From Parapedobacter sp042666505 (lineage in GTDB: Bacteria > Bacteroidota > Bacteroidia > Sphingobacteriales > Sphingobacteriaceae), in assembly GCF_042666505.1 (NCBI RefSeq), contig NZ_JBHTDN010000006.1, positions 248,001-312,000 of the forward strand: a stretch of 64,000 bases of DNA, read 5' to 3'. A program made the translations under genes and the position numbers. This document shows positions 45,158-54,190 of the stretch, one piece after another. The notes under the pieces were generated by a model. That model saw only the letters and a list, made by a program, of their open reading frames with translations. It was not told the origin of the DNA and made no database searches. The stretch's first letter is position 1; each line of letters opens with the position of its first letter.

Positions 45158-46138
45158 ATGCGCGAAGCGTTATTTGTAAAGCAGAATGCGGCGAAGTGGG
45201 AGCATTTTGAAAATCTGCAGTCGACTTCACCGGATGAACTGGCGGACCGTTTTATTTCAATTACGGATGACCTTGCATATGCCAAAACTTTCTATCCCAA
45301 ATCGCGCACAACGGCTTATCTCAATGGGCTTGCTGCCAAATTGCATCAGTCAATCTATCGGAATAAACGGGAAAAAGGCGGACGGTTTCTTTCCTTTTGG
45401 AAATATGAGCTGCCGTTACTTTTCAAACATCATGAAAAGCAGCTGCTGTATGCGTTTCTGTTCTTCCTGACTTTCTGCCTGATGGGGGCATTGTCTGCCC
45501 GTTACGACGATACCTTCGTGCGGCTCATCTTGGGCGACCAATACGTAAACATGACCAATGAGAATATTAAAAACGGAGATCCCTTCGGGGTTTACAAACA
45601 AGCGGATTCGTTTGAGATGTTTTTTTTCATCGCCATCAATAATATCTGGGTATCGTTTCTTGCCTTTGCCATGGGAATCATCTTTTCGGTAGGTACACTT
45701 TACGTATTGATCCGCAACGGCATCATGCTGGGATCGTTTCAATATTATTTCTTCAGCAAGGGGCTGGGCTGGGATTCGGTATTGGTCATCTGGATCCATG
45801 GCACGCTGGAGATTTCAGCCATTGTCATAGCGGGCGCCGCGGGTCTTGTCATGGGCAACAGTTTCTTGTTTCCAAAGACGTACAAACGGATGGTTGCTTT
45901 CAAGCAGGGGGCCAAGGACGGATTGAAAATGATCATCGGTTTGATCCCTGTTTTTCTTACGGCGGCTTTCCTCGAAGGCTTTGTAACCCGTCATACCGAC
46001 ATGCCCTTGTGGCTGAGCTGCTCCATATTGGCGAGTTCGCTTGCTTTTATCGTTTGGTATGTGGTCATCTATCCGAACCGCTTACATCAATCCTCCCAAC
46101 TAACTAATTTGCACCATGGAACCGAAAGTCGAATTTAG
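45158..46138 (+). CDS. Stage II sporulation protein M (DUF95/SpoIIM)-like membrane protein
   Basis: 326 residues. A soluble N-terminal ~95 residues (MREALFVKQN, DELADRFISITDDLAYAKTF) precedes five to seven transmembrane helices with the SpoIIM-like GIIFSVGTLYVLIRNGIMLG and WIHGTLEISAIVIAGAAGL. This organism is not a spore former; the family has a general envelope role here. First gene of a co-directional operon that ends with MoxR. It overlaps the next gene by 23 bp. Confidence 0.9.
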   Translation: MREALFVKQNAAKWEHFENLQSTSPDELADRFISITDDLAYAKTFYPKSRTTAYLNGLAAKLHQSIYRNKREKGGRFLSFWKYELPLLFKHHEKQLLYAFLFFLTFCLMGALSARYDDTFVRLILGDQYVNMTNENIKNGDPFGVYKQADSFEMFFFIAINNIWVSFLAFAMGIIFSVGTLYVLIRNGIMLGSFQYYFFSKGLGWDSVLVIWIHGTLEISAIVIAGAAGLVMGNSFLFPKTYKRMVAFKQGAKDGLKMIIGLIPVFLTAAFLEGFVTRHTDMPLWLSCSILASSLAFIVWYVVIYPNRLHQSSQLTNLHHGTESRI

Positions 46139-47009
46139 CCGTACCCGTGATTTTGGCGAAATCATTAACGACAGCATCAATTTTATCAAGCAAAATTTCA
46201 AAGCACTGTTCACACCGCTGCTTTACATCAACCTTATTTTTATCCTGGCCTCCATAGCTACCGGAATTCTTATCCAGATTAAGACCATCGAACTCCTGGG
46301 TGCTGAAAGAGCGGGTACGCTGGGGGTGTTTAGCAATGCCACATTTGTTCCCGGATTTGGGATTAATTACGCGTTGTATTTCCTTTTTTATTTCCTTTCT
46401 TATACGGTCGTACAGCTGGTCACCTTGTGTTTCATTGATCTATACAAGAAAAATGGCAATACCGTTCCGACAAAAGAAGAAGTTTGGCAGGCCTGCAAAG
46501 CGCATTTTTGGCGATTTACCCTCGCATCGCTCCTCCTGTTCATCATCGTCATGATTGCCACCCTATTTTGTGTCCTTCCGGGCGTTTATTTGTTTCCCAT
46601 TGCCAGTCTGGTATATGTGATTGTTATCATGGACGATGCGTCTTTTGATCAGGCATTTACCCGGGCGTTTACCTTAATAAAAGACCATTGGTGGAAAACG
46701 TTCGGAGCCCTTTTTATCGTTTGGTTAATTGCCTACTTCAGCGTCGGATTAGTTGCCCTGCCGGGCACGTTGATGACAATGAGCAGTTTTTTGTTCGGCG
46801 AGTCCTCTTCTTTGTCGCTCACCGGAGCCATACTGAACGTAGTGATTCAATCCTTCGGAATGCTGGTCTATTCCCTTCCTACGATTACAATGGCTCTTTC
46901 CTATTTCAGCCTCAGTGAAGAAAAAGAAGGCACCGGACTGATGGAACGCATTCAAAATCTGGGCACCAACACCGAAACGGGCAGGGATCTGCCGGATGAA
47001 GAATACTAA
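46116..47009 (+). CDS. Polytopic membrane protein of the SpoIIM-MoxR operon
   Basis: 297 residues with about six transmembrane helices. A conserved opening (DFGEIINDSINFIKQNFKAL) is reminiscent of the glycerophosphoryl-diester-phosphodiesterase membrane domain family, which often occupies this operon slot. FALIKDHWWKTFGALFIVWL-type repeats are seen in the middle. The C-terminus is polar. No catalytic site is evident. It overlaps SpoIIM by 23 bp and is followed after 3 bp by the DUF4129 gene. Family call moderate; function unknown. Confidence 0.8.
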   Translation: MEPKVEFSRTRDFGEIINDSINFIKQNFKALFTPLLYINLIFILASIATGILIQIKTIELLGAERAGTLGVFSNATFVPGFGINYALYFLFYFLSYTVVQLVTLCFIDLYKKNGNTVPTKEEVWQACKAHFWRFTLASLLLFIIVMIATLFCVLPGVYLFPIASLVYVIVIMDDASFDQAFTRAFTLIKDHWWKTFGALFIVWLIAYFSVGLVALPGTLMTMSSFLFGESSSLSLTGAILNVVIQSFGMLVYSLPTITMALSYFSLSEEKEGTGLMERIQNLGTNTETGRDLPDEEY

Positions 47010-47012
47010 ACC

Positions 47013-47702
47013 ATGCGGAAGGTCCGACATATCCTTGGGTTGCTCTGCTGCTTTTGCTGGCTGAGCGGACCTGTCTATGCCGACACGTCTTCAGTGCATC
47101 TCCGGCAGTTTGATCGGGCTTCACTTGACAGCTATAAAGAGCGCGCAGAATTTCAGTATAGTGAACAGCCTGTCAGCTTATCGTGGTGGCAACGCATTAA
47201 ACAATGGATAAGTTATAAAATCGCGGAACTGATGAGTCGGGAAGGTTCCCAGACATTGCTAAAAAATATGCTCATCGTAGCTGGCATCGTGGCATTGCTA
47301 TACATGGTCATGCGACTACTGGGAATGGATGCAGCAAGTATTTTTTCGCGGAAGCCAAAAACGACCGACCTGGGTTTAACGGAACGTACCGAAAACATCC
47401 ATGAAATTGATTTTGCTGCTGAACTCGAGAAAGCCGTCCAGTCGGGCAACTACCGATTAGCCGTACGGTTGTTATACCTGGATTGCTTGAAAAAACTCAG
47501 CGATTCGGGCCTCATCCATTGGCAGCCAGCTAAGACGAATGCCACCTATGTGCGTGAACTGGGCGACGCCCCCGTTCAAGCAGAATTTAAACAACTCACC
47601 CGGCAATTCGAATACATCTGGTATGGCGATTTCGGCGTCAACCACCAACAGTTCATGCAATTGCATGCCGCATTCCAACGGTTTGATAAGGAGCTGACAT
47701 GA
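47013..47702 (+). CDS. DUF4129 domain-containing protein
   Basis: 229 residues. A signal sequence (ends GPVYA) is followed by a short periplasmic part, one transmembrane segment (~88-105; MLIVAGIVALLYMVMRLLG) and a C-terminal cytoplasmic DUF4129 domain (LEKAVQSGNYRLAVRLLYLDCLKKL, TYVRELGD, FEYIWYGDFG). Proteins with this domain accompany MoxR/DUF58/VWA clusters and are linked to envelope-protein quality control by association only. It overlaps the next gene by 4 bp (ATGA). Confidence 0.9.
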   Translation: MRKVRHILGLLCCFCWLSGPVYADTSSVHLRQFDRASLDSYKERAEFQYSEQPVSLSWWQRIKQWISYKIAELMSREGSQTLLKNMLIVAGIVALLYMVMRLLGMDAASIFSRKPKTTDLGLTERTENIHEIDFAAELEKAVQSGNYRLAVRLLYLDCLKKLSDSGLIHWQPAKTNATYVRELGDAPVQAEFKQLTRQFEYIWYGDFGVNHQQFMQLHAAFQRFDKELT

Positions 47703-48910
47703 AAGATCTGAAAGTCTATATCATCGTCGCCTTGCTGGCACTGGGTGCTTTCCTGTATCTACAGTACCGAAAGCCGGCTCCCGTGAACTGGACGCAGACC
47801 TATGCCAGAACGGATAAGATCCCGTATGGAACACACATTCTGTATCATGAATTTTCAACACTTTTTGACGGGGTAGCGATCCGTCCGTACCGGAAACGCA
47901 TGTACAATACCCTCGAAGAACTGGGTAGCGAGGCGGACGCTTACGTTGCCATCGCTCCGGAACTGGACATCGATGAGACGGATTACCAGAAATTGCTGGC
48001 CTATGTCAAAAGCGGAAACGACCTGTTTATTGCCGCCCATACATTCGGCTCCCTTTTGGGCGACAGCTTGAAGCTGAGAATCCAGGGACACCTTTCGTGG
48101 GGAGACAGCGTTAGCACAGCGAACTTTGCAAATCCCAAACTTCATTCCGAGACGGGTTACCGGTTTGACAAACGCATCACGGGCGGCCATTTTTCCGGAT
48201 TTGACACGTCGCGAACTACCGTATTGGCAACTAACGGCAATGGCGAAGCTATCTTTCTCCGGTACCCGATCGGCGACGGCCGCCTATATGCGATGGCTTC
48301 GCCAGACTATTTCACCAACTATGCGCTCTTATCGCCGGATGGCGCCGCCTTTGCAAGCAAAGCACTGTCCTACCTGAACCCGCAGCAAGAGGTGATCTGG
48401 GACGATTTTCAGGCAATGGGAGACCGGATACAACAATCCCCCATGCACGTATTCCTCACGGATGAGCACTTGCGCCCGGCTTACCTGATTGCCTTGTTCA
48501 GCCTCGTCGCATTTGTGGGCTATGGGATCAAGCGCCGCCAACGGGCGATTCCGGTTCTGGAGCCGCTCAAAAACACGAGCATCGAATTTGCGCAGGTAGT
48601 TAGCTCGGTATATTTCCAACGGCGCGATAACCGCGACATACTTGCCAAGCAATATCGTTACTTCCTGGAACATGTACGCACAGCGTATCGGTTAAACACC
48701 CAGGAAGTTGACGAAAACTTCATGCAGTACCTGAGCCAGCGATCGGGTGTAGACGTGTCCGTTTTGTTAGACATCCTCGGGGGCATGAACGATCTGCAGC
48801 GCGGCGGGGCCATCGACGACCGGGCATTGGTATCGTACCACCGACATCTTGAACTTTTTTATCAACAGACTTTATGGAAGAACAACACTTCGAACAACGC
48901 ATTGACCTGA
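47699..48910 (+). CDS. DUF4350 domain-containing membrane protein
   Basis: 403 residues. The N-terminal transmembrane helix is followed by a DUF4350 glutamine-amidotransferase-like domain (KIPYGTHILYHEF, DYQKLLAYVKSGNDLFIAAH, GDGRLYAMASPDYFTNYALL). A second transmembrane helix lies at ~262-280 and a soluble tail at ~290-403. Together with DUF4129 and MoxR this is the standard Bacteroidota gene order. It overlaps the MoxR gene by 37 bp, so translation of the two is likely coupled. Confidence 0.9.
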   Translation: MKDLKVYIIVALLALGAFLYLQYRKPAPVNWTQTYARTDKIPYGTHILYHEFSTLFDGVAIRPYRKRMYNTLEELGSEADAYVAIAPELDIDETDYQKLLAYVKSGNDLFIAAHTFGSLLGDSLKLRIQGHLSWGDSVSTANFANPKLHSETGYRFDKRITGGHFSGFDTSRTTVLATNGNGEAIFLRYPIGDGRLYAMASPDYFTNYALLSPDGAAFASKALSYLNPQQEVIWDDFQAMGDRIQQSPMHVFLTDEHLRPAYLIALFSLVAFVGYGIKRRQRAIPVLEPLKNTSIEFAQVVSSVYFQRRDNRDILAKQYRYFLEHVRTAYRLNTQEVDENFMQYLSQRSGVDVSVLLDILGGMNDLQRGGAIDDRALVSYHRHLELFYQQTLWKNNTSNNALT

Positions 48911-49851
48911 CTGGCCTAACGGGAGCCATTCAACAGATAAAGGACCTTTTGGCTACCGTTATTGTCGGACAACGGCAGATGGTTGACCTGCTTATTGCCG
49001 GCATTCTAGCCGACGGGCACATTCTGATAGAGGGCGTACCGGGCGTTGCGAAAACACTCACTGCAAAACTCATTGCACAGTGCATTGACGCGAAGTTTTC
49101 CCGCATTCAATTTACGCCTGATCTCATGCCTTCGGACGTTCTCGGCACCTCCGTTTTCAATCCGAAAGAAAATGAGTTCAGCTTTAAGCCCGGCCCTATT
49201 TTCGGTCACGTTATCCTGGTCGATGAGATCAACCGCGCACCTGCAAAAACCCAAGCGGCCTTGTTTGAGGTCATGGAGGAACGGCAGGTTACCCTTGACG
49301 GTCACACGTATCTTATGGATGAACCGTTTGTGGTACTGGCTACACAGAATCCCATTGAGCAGGAGGGCACGTACCGGTTGCCGGAAGCCCAACTGGACCG
49401 CTTCTTAGTTAAAATAGAAGTCGGATACCCCACGTTGGAGGAAGAAACACAGATATTGGCCAATCATCATACGCAAAAACTGGATGAACGAGTTGCTTCC
49501 ATTAAACCCATACTTAGTACTGCAGATATCCGTGCGCACCGCAAAACGGTGAAGAGCTTGCATATCGAAGATAACTTACTGGAATTTATCGCCCGCATCG
49601 TACACGAAACGCGTAACCACAAATCCATTTATCTGGGGGCCTCACCTCGTGCCTCGCTGGCCATAGCCAACACGGCCAAGGCAATCGCGGTAATGGACGA
49701 CCGTGATTTCATCACGCCGGACGACGTGATCCGTGTAGCTCCCGCAGTATTGCGCCATCGGCTCATCCTCACGCCCGAGCGGGAAATGGAGGGGCTTACT
49801 ACGGACGATATCGTATCCCAGATTATCAAAGAAATAGCGGTACCACGATGA
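48874..49851 (+). CDS. MoxR family AAA+ ATPase
   Basis: 325 residues. AAA+ features: Walker A in IEGVPGVAKTLTAK, Walker B in ILVDEINRAP, sensor 1 region VLATQNPIEQEGTYRLPEAQ with the Arg finger in LDRFLVKIEVGYP, and the C-terminal helical lid (SPRASLAIANTAKAIA, RLILTPE). MoxR ATPases act as chaperones for partner DUF58/VWA proteins, whose genes normally follow. Here the ORF ends at 49851 and the next gene is unrelated. Its stop codon overlaps a six-codon ATG frame (ATGAGG..TAA) at 49850. Confidence 0.95.
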   Translation: MEEQHFEQRIDLTGLTGAIQQIKDLLATVIVGQRQMVDLLIAGILADGHILIEGVPGVAKTLTAKLIAQCIDAKFSRIQFTPDLMPSDVLGTSVFNPKENEFSFKPGPIFGHVILVDEINRAPAKTQAALFEVMEERQVTLDGHTYLMDEPFVVLATQNPIEQEGTYRLPEAQLDRFLVKIEVGYPTLEEETQILANHHTQKLDERVASIKPILSTADIRAHRKTVKSLHIEDNLLEFIARIVHETRNHKSIYLGASPRASLAIANTAKAIAVMDDRDFITPDDVIRVAPAVLRHRLILTPEREMEGLTTDDIVSQIIKEIAVPR

Positions 49852-49927
49852 GGATTGCCGCGTTATAAACGTTGTATGCATCGGCATTGAAAACAGCATT
49901 TTGTTTTGGAAAGAAATTAAGTTAATT

Positions 49928-51343
49928 ATGCCCCTACTATATTCATTTTCTGCAGCTTTTGCTGCGTTTACAATTGCCGTTTCGGCCTATGCCCAACCAA
50001 AATGGCCGCACGGTGATCTGCAGGTTACGCCCGACGGCCATTACCTGCAATATGCGGATGGGACCCCGTTTTTCTGGCTGGGCGATACGGCCTGGGAACT
50101 GTTTCACCGGTTGACGAAAGAAGAGATCATACAATATCTCGACAACCGGAAAGCCAAAGGATTCAACGTCATCCAGGCGGTGGTGTTGGCTGAGATGGAC
50201 GGTTTACGCCGGCCGAATCGTTACGGGGATGTTCCACTGATCGACCAAGACCCGGAGAAACCGAATGAATCGTATTTTCAACTAGTGGACGAAGTGATCA
50301 ACGCGGCATATGATAGGCAACTGTTCATCGGATTGCTACCGACATGGGGCGACAAGGTAACCCGCATGTGGGGTGTGGGGCCGGAGATTTTTACCGTCGA
50401 AAACGCCTACCGTTATGGCCGTTGGCTCGGCGACCGTTACAAAGACCGAAAAAATATCATTTGGATTTTAGGGGGGGATCGGCCGGCCATCCATGACGCC
50501 GTAGACACCCGCCCAATATGGCGGGCCATGGCCAAAGGTATACAGGAAGCTACCGAAGGAAAAGCGCTTCTTTCCTATCACATTTCGGGCGGGGCACATT
50601 CGACCTCGCAGCAGATCCATAAGGAACCCTGGCTGCATGTGAACATGATGCAGTCAGGGCATGGGTCGGGACACGATGTCCCGGTATGGGAATGGATAAC
50701 ACGGGACCGAGCCTTAGCTCCAACCAAGCCTACCCTGGATTCGGAGCCTAATTATGAAGATCATCCGGTAAATCCCTGGCCAACGTGGGACCCCAAGAGT
50801 GGATATTTCAACGACTACGATGTTCGCAAACAAACCTATCGTTCGGTTTTTGCCGGAGCCTGCGGCGTAACGTATGGCCACCATAGTATTTGGCAGTTCT
50901 GGAGCGAACGGGAAGAAAAGATTAACCACGCTGACCGCTACTGGACAGAAGCGCTCGATCGGCCGGGGGCTTTCCAGGTAGGTTACCTCCGTCAGCTCAT
51001 CGAGTCGCGCCCGTTTATTGACCGCATTCCCGACCAAACCATCGTGGCTGGTGGACAGGGCGAAAAAGAACGGCATATACGCGCATTCAGGGATCGCAAG
51101 AAAAGCTACCTAATGGTTTATATCCCTCAAGGGCAGCCGGTAACGATTAATACTTCAATACTCAAAGCCGGCACTTTACGAGGCTGGTGGTTCAATCCAG
51201 CCACTACGGAAACCTTGGATCTGGGCAGGGTAAGTCGCACCCAAACGCTACAACTGACTACACCTACACAGGGCTTCGGCCACGATTGGGTACTGGTAGT
51301 CGATGCAGCCGCCAGATATGCGATCCCGGATTTCAAGCGGTGA
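49928..51343 (+). CDS. GH140/DUF4038 (apiosidase-like) glycoside hydrolase, secreted
   Basis: About 471 residues from MPLLYSFS (signal peptide ends VSAYAQ); a longer non-ATG start was rejected. TIM barrel of the DUF4038 type (FFWLGDTAWELFHRLTKEE, FNVIQAVVLAEMDGL, IIWILGGDRP) and a C-terminal beta domain (RGWWFNPATTETL). Catalytic candidates are D184 (LGGDRP) and E273 (DSEPNYEDHP), matching the pair reported for GH140 enzymes that cleave rhamnogalacturonan-II apiose side chains. It fits the pectin theme of the window although it lies 10 kb from the SusCD clusters. The DUF4038 family is functionally broad. Confidence 0.85.
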   Translation: MPLLYSFSAAFAAFTIAVSAYAQPKWPHGDLQVTPDGHYLQYADGTPFFWLGDTAWELFHRLTKEEIIQYLDNRKAKGFNVIQAVVLAEMDGLRRPNRYGDVPLIDQDPEKPNESYFQLVDEVINAAYDRQLFIGLLPTWGDKVTRMWGVGPEIFTVENAYRYGRWLGDRYKDRKNIIWILGGDRPAIHDAVDTRPIWRAMAKGIQEATEGKALLSYHISGGAHSTSQQIHKEPWLHVNMMQSGHGSGHDVPVWEWITRDRALAPTKPTLDSEPNYEDHPVNPWPTWDPKSGYFNDYDVRKQTYRSVFAGACGVTYGHHSIWQFWSEREEKINHADRYWTEALDRPGAFQVGYLRQLIESRPFIDRIPDQTIVAGGQGEKERHIRAFRDRKKSYLMVYIPQGQPVTINTSILKAGTLRGWWFNPATTETLDLGRVSRTQTLQLTTPTQGFGHDWVLVVDAAARYAIPDFKR

Positions 51344-51382
51344 ATAAGCAGTGATCAAGCGGATCGAGCTAGTTGGCTGCTG

Positions 51383-52807
51383 CTAGCACATTCGTTTTGC
51401 CAATTTGCCCAGAAGCTTCAACGCTTGATCTACTCGTTCATTCCACAGCAATCCGTAACTGAGCCGGACACAATGGTTATACTGGTCCTGAAGCGTGAAC
51501 ATTCTGCCAGGGGCGATGCTTATTTTGAATTTCAGTGCCGTTTCGTAGAGCTTTACCGTATCGACTTGTTTAGGCAGCTCCAGCCAAAGCAAGAATCCGC
51601 CTTCCGGCCGGCTCACCTTGGTGTTTTCAGGAAAATACTCACCAATGGCCCGGAGATATTGCAACGAATTGGTATGCAGGGTGTGCCTGAGTTTGCGCAG
51701 ATGGCTTTCATAGCGGCCGGTTTCTAAAAAGCCCGCAATGGCTTCCTGGGTCAGCGTGGTGGACGAAATCGAATGGTAAAGTTTGGTACGGATGACCTTC
51801 TCCTTGAATCTTCCCGGCGCTACCCACCCCACCCTATAGCCTGGGGATAGCGTTTTCGATACCGATCCGCACCAAAGTACGATACCGCTTTCGTCATAGG
51901 TTTTGCACGACTTAGGACGATGCTGGCCGAAGTACACATCACCGTAGAGGTCGTCTTCAATCAACGGAACGCCATGTACCTCCATAAGTCGCACTACTTC
52001 TTTTTTATGTGCATCGGGCATACAACTTCCTAAGGGATTGCTGAAATTGCTCACAAGCAGGCAAGCTTTTATTTTTTTTGTTTGCAGTGTTTTTTTAAGC
52101 GTATCGAGGTCGATTCCTGTTACGGCATGGGTGGGCAGCTCAAGCACCTGCAACCCCAGGCTCCTTGCCAATTGCAGCACGCCGAAATACACCGGGCTTT
52201 CTACGACGATTGTATCACCCCGCTCGGTTAGCGCCATCAGGGAATATGTCAGGGCATTCATGCATCCCGCCGTGGTTAATAGATCGCTTTCCCGGAGGTG
52301 ACCTCCCCAGCTAAATGACCACCGGGCAATCTGCTGCCGAAGCTTGCTGCTCCCCTGGACCTGCTCATACGAAGTGCCTCCCGCCGGTAGCGAACGCATG
52401 GCGTTGATAACCGCCTTGTTAAGTTTGGCAACGGGAAGCAGCTCCGCAGCGGGAGCCCCCAACGAAAACGTTAGGTTCGTCTCCCTCCCCAGTTCCGCAT
52501 ATACCCGGGCCACCAACCCATCCGTTCCGCTGGCATCCGGGTGATACACCGGATTGCTGGTTTCCGGCATCGCTGGAAAATGCTTGTGCGAATAGGTGAC
52601 GTAATACCCCGATTGGGGGCGGGACTCGATCAATCCTTTGCTCTCCAAATCATAATATGCCTGCAATGCCGTGCTCATGCTCACGCCATGTTCCCTGCAG
52701 ATCATGCGGATGGATGGCAATTTATCACCAACTCTCAGTACGTCATGCTTAATCTGGTGTTCGATGTTATGGGCAATACGTTGGTAGAGTAAACCGTTTT
52801 TAGACAT
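51383..52807 (-). CDS. MocR/GntR family regulator with aminotransferase domain
   Basis: 474 residues. GntR winged helix (~1-75; LPSIRMICREHGVSMSTALQAY) fused to a PLP-dependent aminotransferase fold with the PLP lysine K318 (WCGSVSKTLSPGYRVGW) and Asp in LIEDDLYGD. MocR proteins sense PLP or amino compounds and regulate an adjacent divergent gene; here that is the SDR/DinB pair, 169 bp away. Imperfect tandem TGTATC-TGTATA in the intergenic region may be its site. Confidence 0.92.
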   Translation of the reverse strand: MSKNGLLYQRIAHNIEHQIKHDVLRVGDKLPSIRMICREHGVSMSTALQAYYDLESKGLIESRPQSGYYVTYSHKHFPAMPETSNPVYHPDASGTDGLVARVYAELGRETNLTFSLGAPAAELLPVAKLNKAVINAMRSLPAGGTSYEQVQGSSKLRQQIARWSFSWGGHLRESDLLTTAGCMNALTYSLMALTERGDTIVVESPVYFGVLQLARSLGLQVLELPTHAVTGIDLDTLKKTLQTKKIKACLLVSNFSNPLGSCMPDAHKKEVVRLMEVHGVPLIEDDLYGDVYFGQHRPKSCKTYDESGIVLWCGSVSKTLSPGYRVGWVAPGRFKEKVIRTKLYHSISSTTLTQEAIAGFLETGRYESHLRKLRHTLHTNSLQYLRAIGEYFPENTKVSRPEGGFLLWLELPKQVDTVKLYETALKFKISIAPGRMFTLQDQYNHCVRLSYGLLWNERVDQALKLLGKLAKRMC

Positions 52808-52847
52808 ATATGTTGATCAAAACTGCTACGGTCAAAATTAATTAAAT

Positions 52848-52859
52848 TGTATCTGTATA
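52848..52859. promoter_or_regulatory. Possible MocR operator: tandem TGTATC-TGTATA
   Basis: Two adjacent 6-bp near-identical units, 41 bp upstream of the MocR start and 118 bp upstream of the divergent SDR start. A direct-repeat site is the MocR style, but two 6-mers can occur by chance. Confidence 0.3.
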
Positions 52860-52976
52860 GGTAACCTCATTTTATGCATTTTTGTAAAAGCCGAATGCTG
52901 GTGAGGTACCTTGGACGCGCGGGATTGGCAGAACAGTTGATTCCCGCTTCGGCATGGAGCGACATAACGGTTTGAC

Positions 52977-53723
52977 ATGAAAAAAAACATCCTCATTACC
53001 GGAGCGAGCCGTGGTATCGGGGCAGCCACTGCGCTTCTCGCAGCCAAGGAAGGTTATGCGGTAGCCGTAAATTATCACTCAAACGAGACTGCCGCCAAAG
53101 CGATCGTTTCCCGAATCGAGGAAGCGGGCGGTGCGGCAGTTGCCATACAAGCCGATATTTCCCAACCCGTCGAGGTCGCCCGGCTGTTTTCGGAAACGGA
53201 CCGTCTGCTTGGGCGGCTCGACGCGCTGGTAAACAACGCCGGGATTCTCGAAAAGCAGATGCGCCTGGTTGATATGGATGCTGGGCGACTTAAACGGATT
53301 TTCGGGGCAAATGTTATCGGACAGTTTCTGTGTGCACAGGAAGCGGTTAAACGTATGTCAACAAGGCTCGGAGGAAACGGTGGCTGCATTGTTAACGTCT
53401 CGTCACTCGCGGCCCGTACCGGCGCGCCTAATGAGTACTTGGATTACGCCGCGTCAAAGGGCGCCTTGGATACGTTTACCCTCGGATTGTCCAAGGAAGT
53501 AGCTAACGAGGGAATTCGCGTGAATGCCGTAAGGCCAGCCTTTATCTACACGGATATTCACGCAGCCGGTGGCGAGCCTAACCGCATTGAACGACTCAAA
53601 GACAGCATTCCCATGCAACGGGGTGGCTCGGCAGAAGAGGTGGCGGAGGCCATCCTGTGGCTCGTATCTGAAAAATCTTCGTATGTTACCGGTACATTCA
53701 TTGAATTAAGCGGAGGAAAATGA
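52977..53723 (+). CDS. SDR family oxidoreductase
   Basis: 248 residues, classical short-chain dehydrogenase. Cofactor motif TGASRGIG, structural NNAG, catalytic S142/S143, Y157 and K161 (YAASK), and C-terminal YVTGTFIELSGGK. Resembles FabG/glucose 1-dehydrogenase-like enzymes; the residue after the first strand (NYHSN) suggests NADP(H) use. The substrate is unknown. It overlaps the DinB gene by 4 bp (ATGA) and is divergent from MocR. Confidence 0.93.
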   Translation: MKKNILITGASRGIGAATALLAAKEGYAVAVNYHSNETAAKAIVSRIEEAGGAAVAIQADISQPVEVARLFSETDRLLGRLDALVNNAGILEKQMRLVDMDAGRLKRIFGANVIGQFLCAQEAVKRMSTRLGGNGGCIVNVSSLAARTGAPNEYLDYAASKGALDTFTLGLSKEVANEGIRVNAVRPAFIYTDIHAAGGEPNRIERLKDSIPMQRGGSAEEVAEAILWLVSEKSSYVTGTFIELSGGK

Positions 53724-54178
53724 ACACTTTTTTTGAAGACCTATTTGCTTATAACCATCACTGCAATCAACAGTTAGCGGCTTTAATGAGCGCAAATCCG
53801 GAAAAAATCGACGAAAAATCCATGGCGTTGTTCAGCCACATACTGAATGCCCATCAGATCTGGAATAATCGCATTTTGGGCCAACCGACCGGCTGTGGGG
53901 TATGGGACAGCCGGCCAAGTAACACATTCCTGGCCTCAGACCGACACAATTACGACCAAACGATCGCGCTACTAGGCCGGTCCGGGCTAACTGACGAAAT
54001 CGCATATACCACCAGTAATGGCCAGCCCTTTACGAATACGGTTGGTAACATCCTCTTTCACGTCATCAATCATTCCACCTATCACCGTGGACAACTGGCA
54101 TTGCTGTTCAGGCAAAATGGGATGGAGCCGTTGGCTACGGATTATATTTTTTATAAGCGGGCAATTCCCCAGCGATAG
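53720..54178 (+). CDS. DinB family protein
   Basis: 152 residues. Four-helix bundle with the DinB metal-binding histidine pattern: LFSHILNAHQIWNNRI near residue 34-50 and HVINHSTYHRGQLALL near residue 115-130. DinB proteins are metal-dependent, often thiol- or stress-related enzymes of unknown substrate. Four-base overlap with the SDR gene indicates one operon. Confidence 0.9.
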   Translation: MNTFFEDLFAYNHHCNQQLAALMSANPEKIDEKSMALFSHILNAHQIWNNRILGQPTGCGVWDSRPSNTFLASDRHNYDQTIALLGRSGLTDEIAYTTSNGQPFTNTVGNILFHVINHSTYHRGQLALLFRQNGMEPLATDYIFYKRAIPQR

Positions 54179-54190
54179 GTCAAAACTCGC

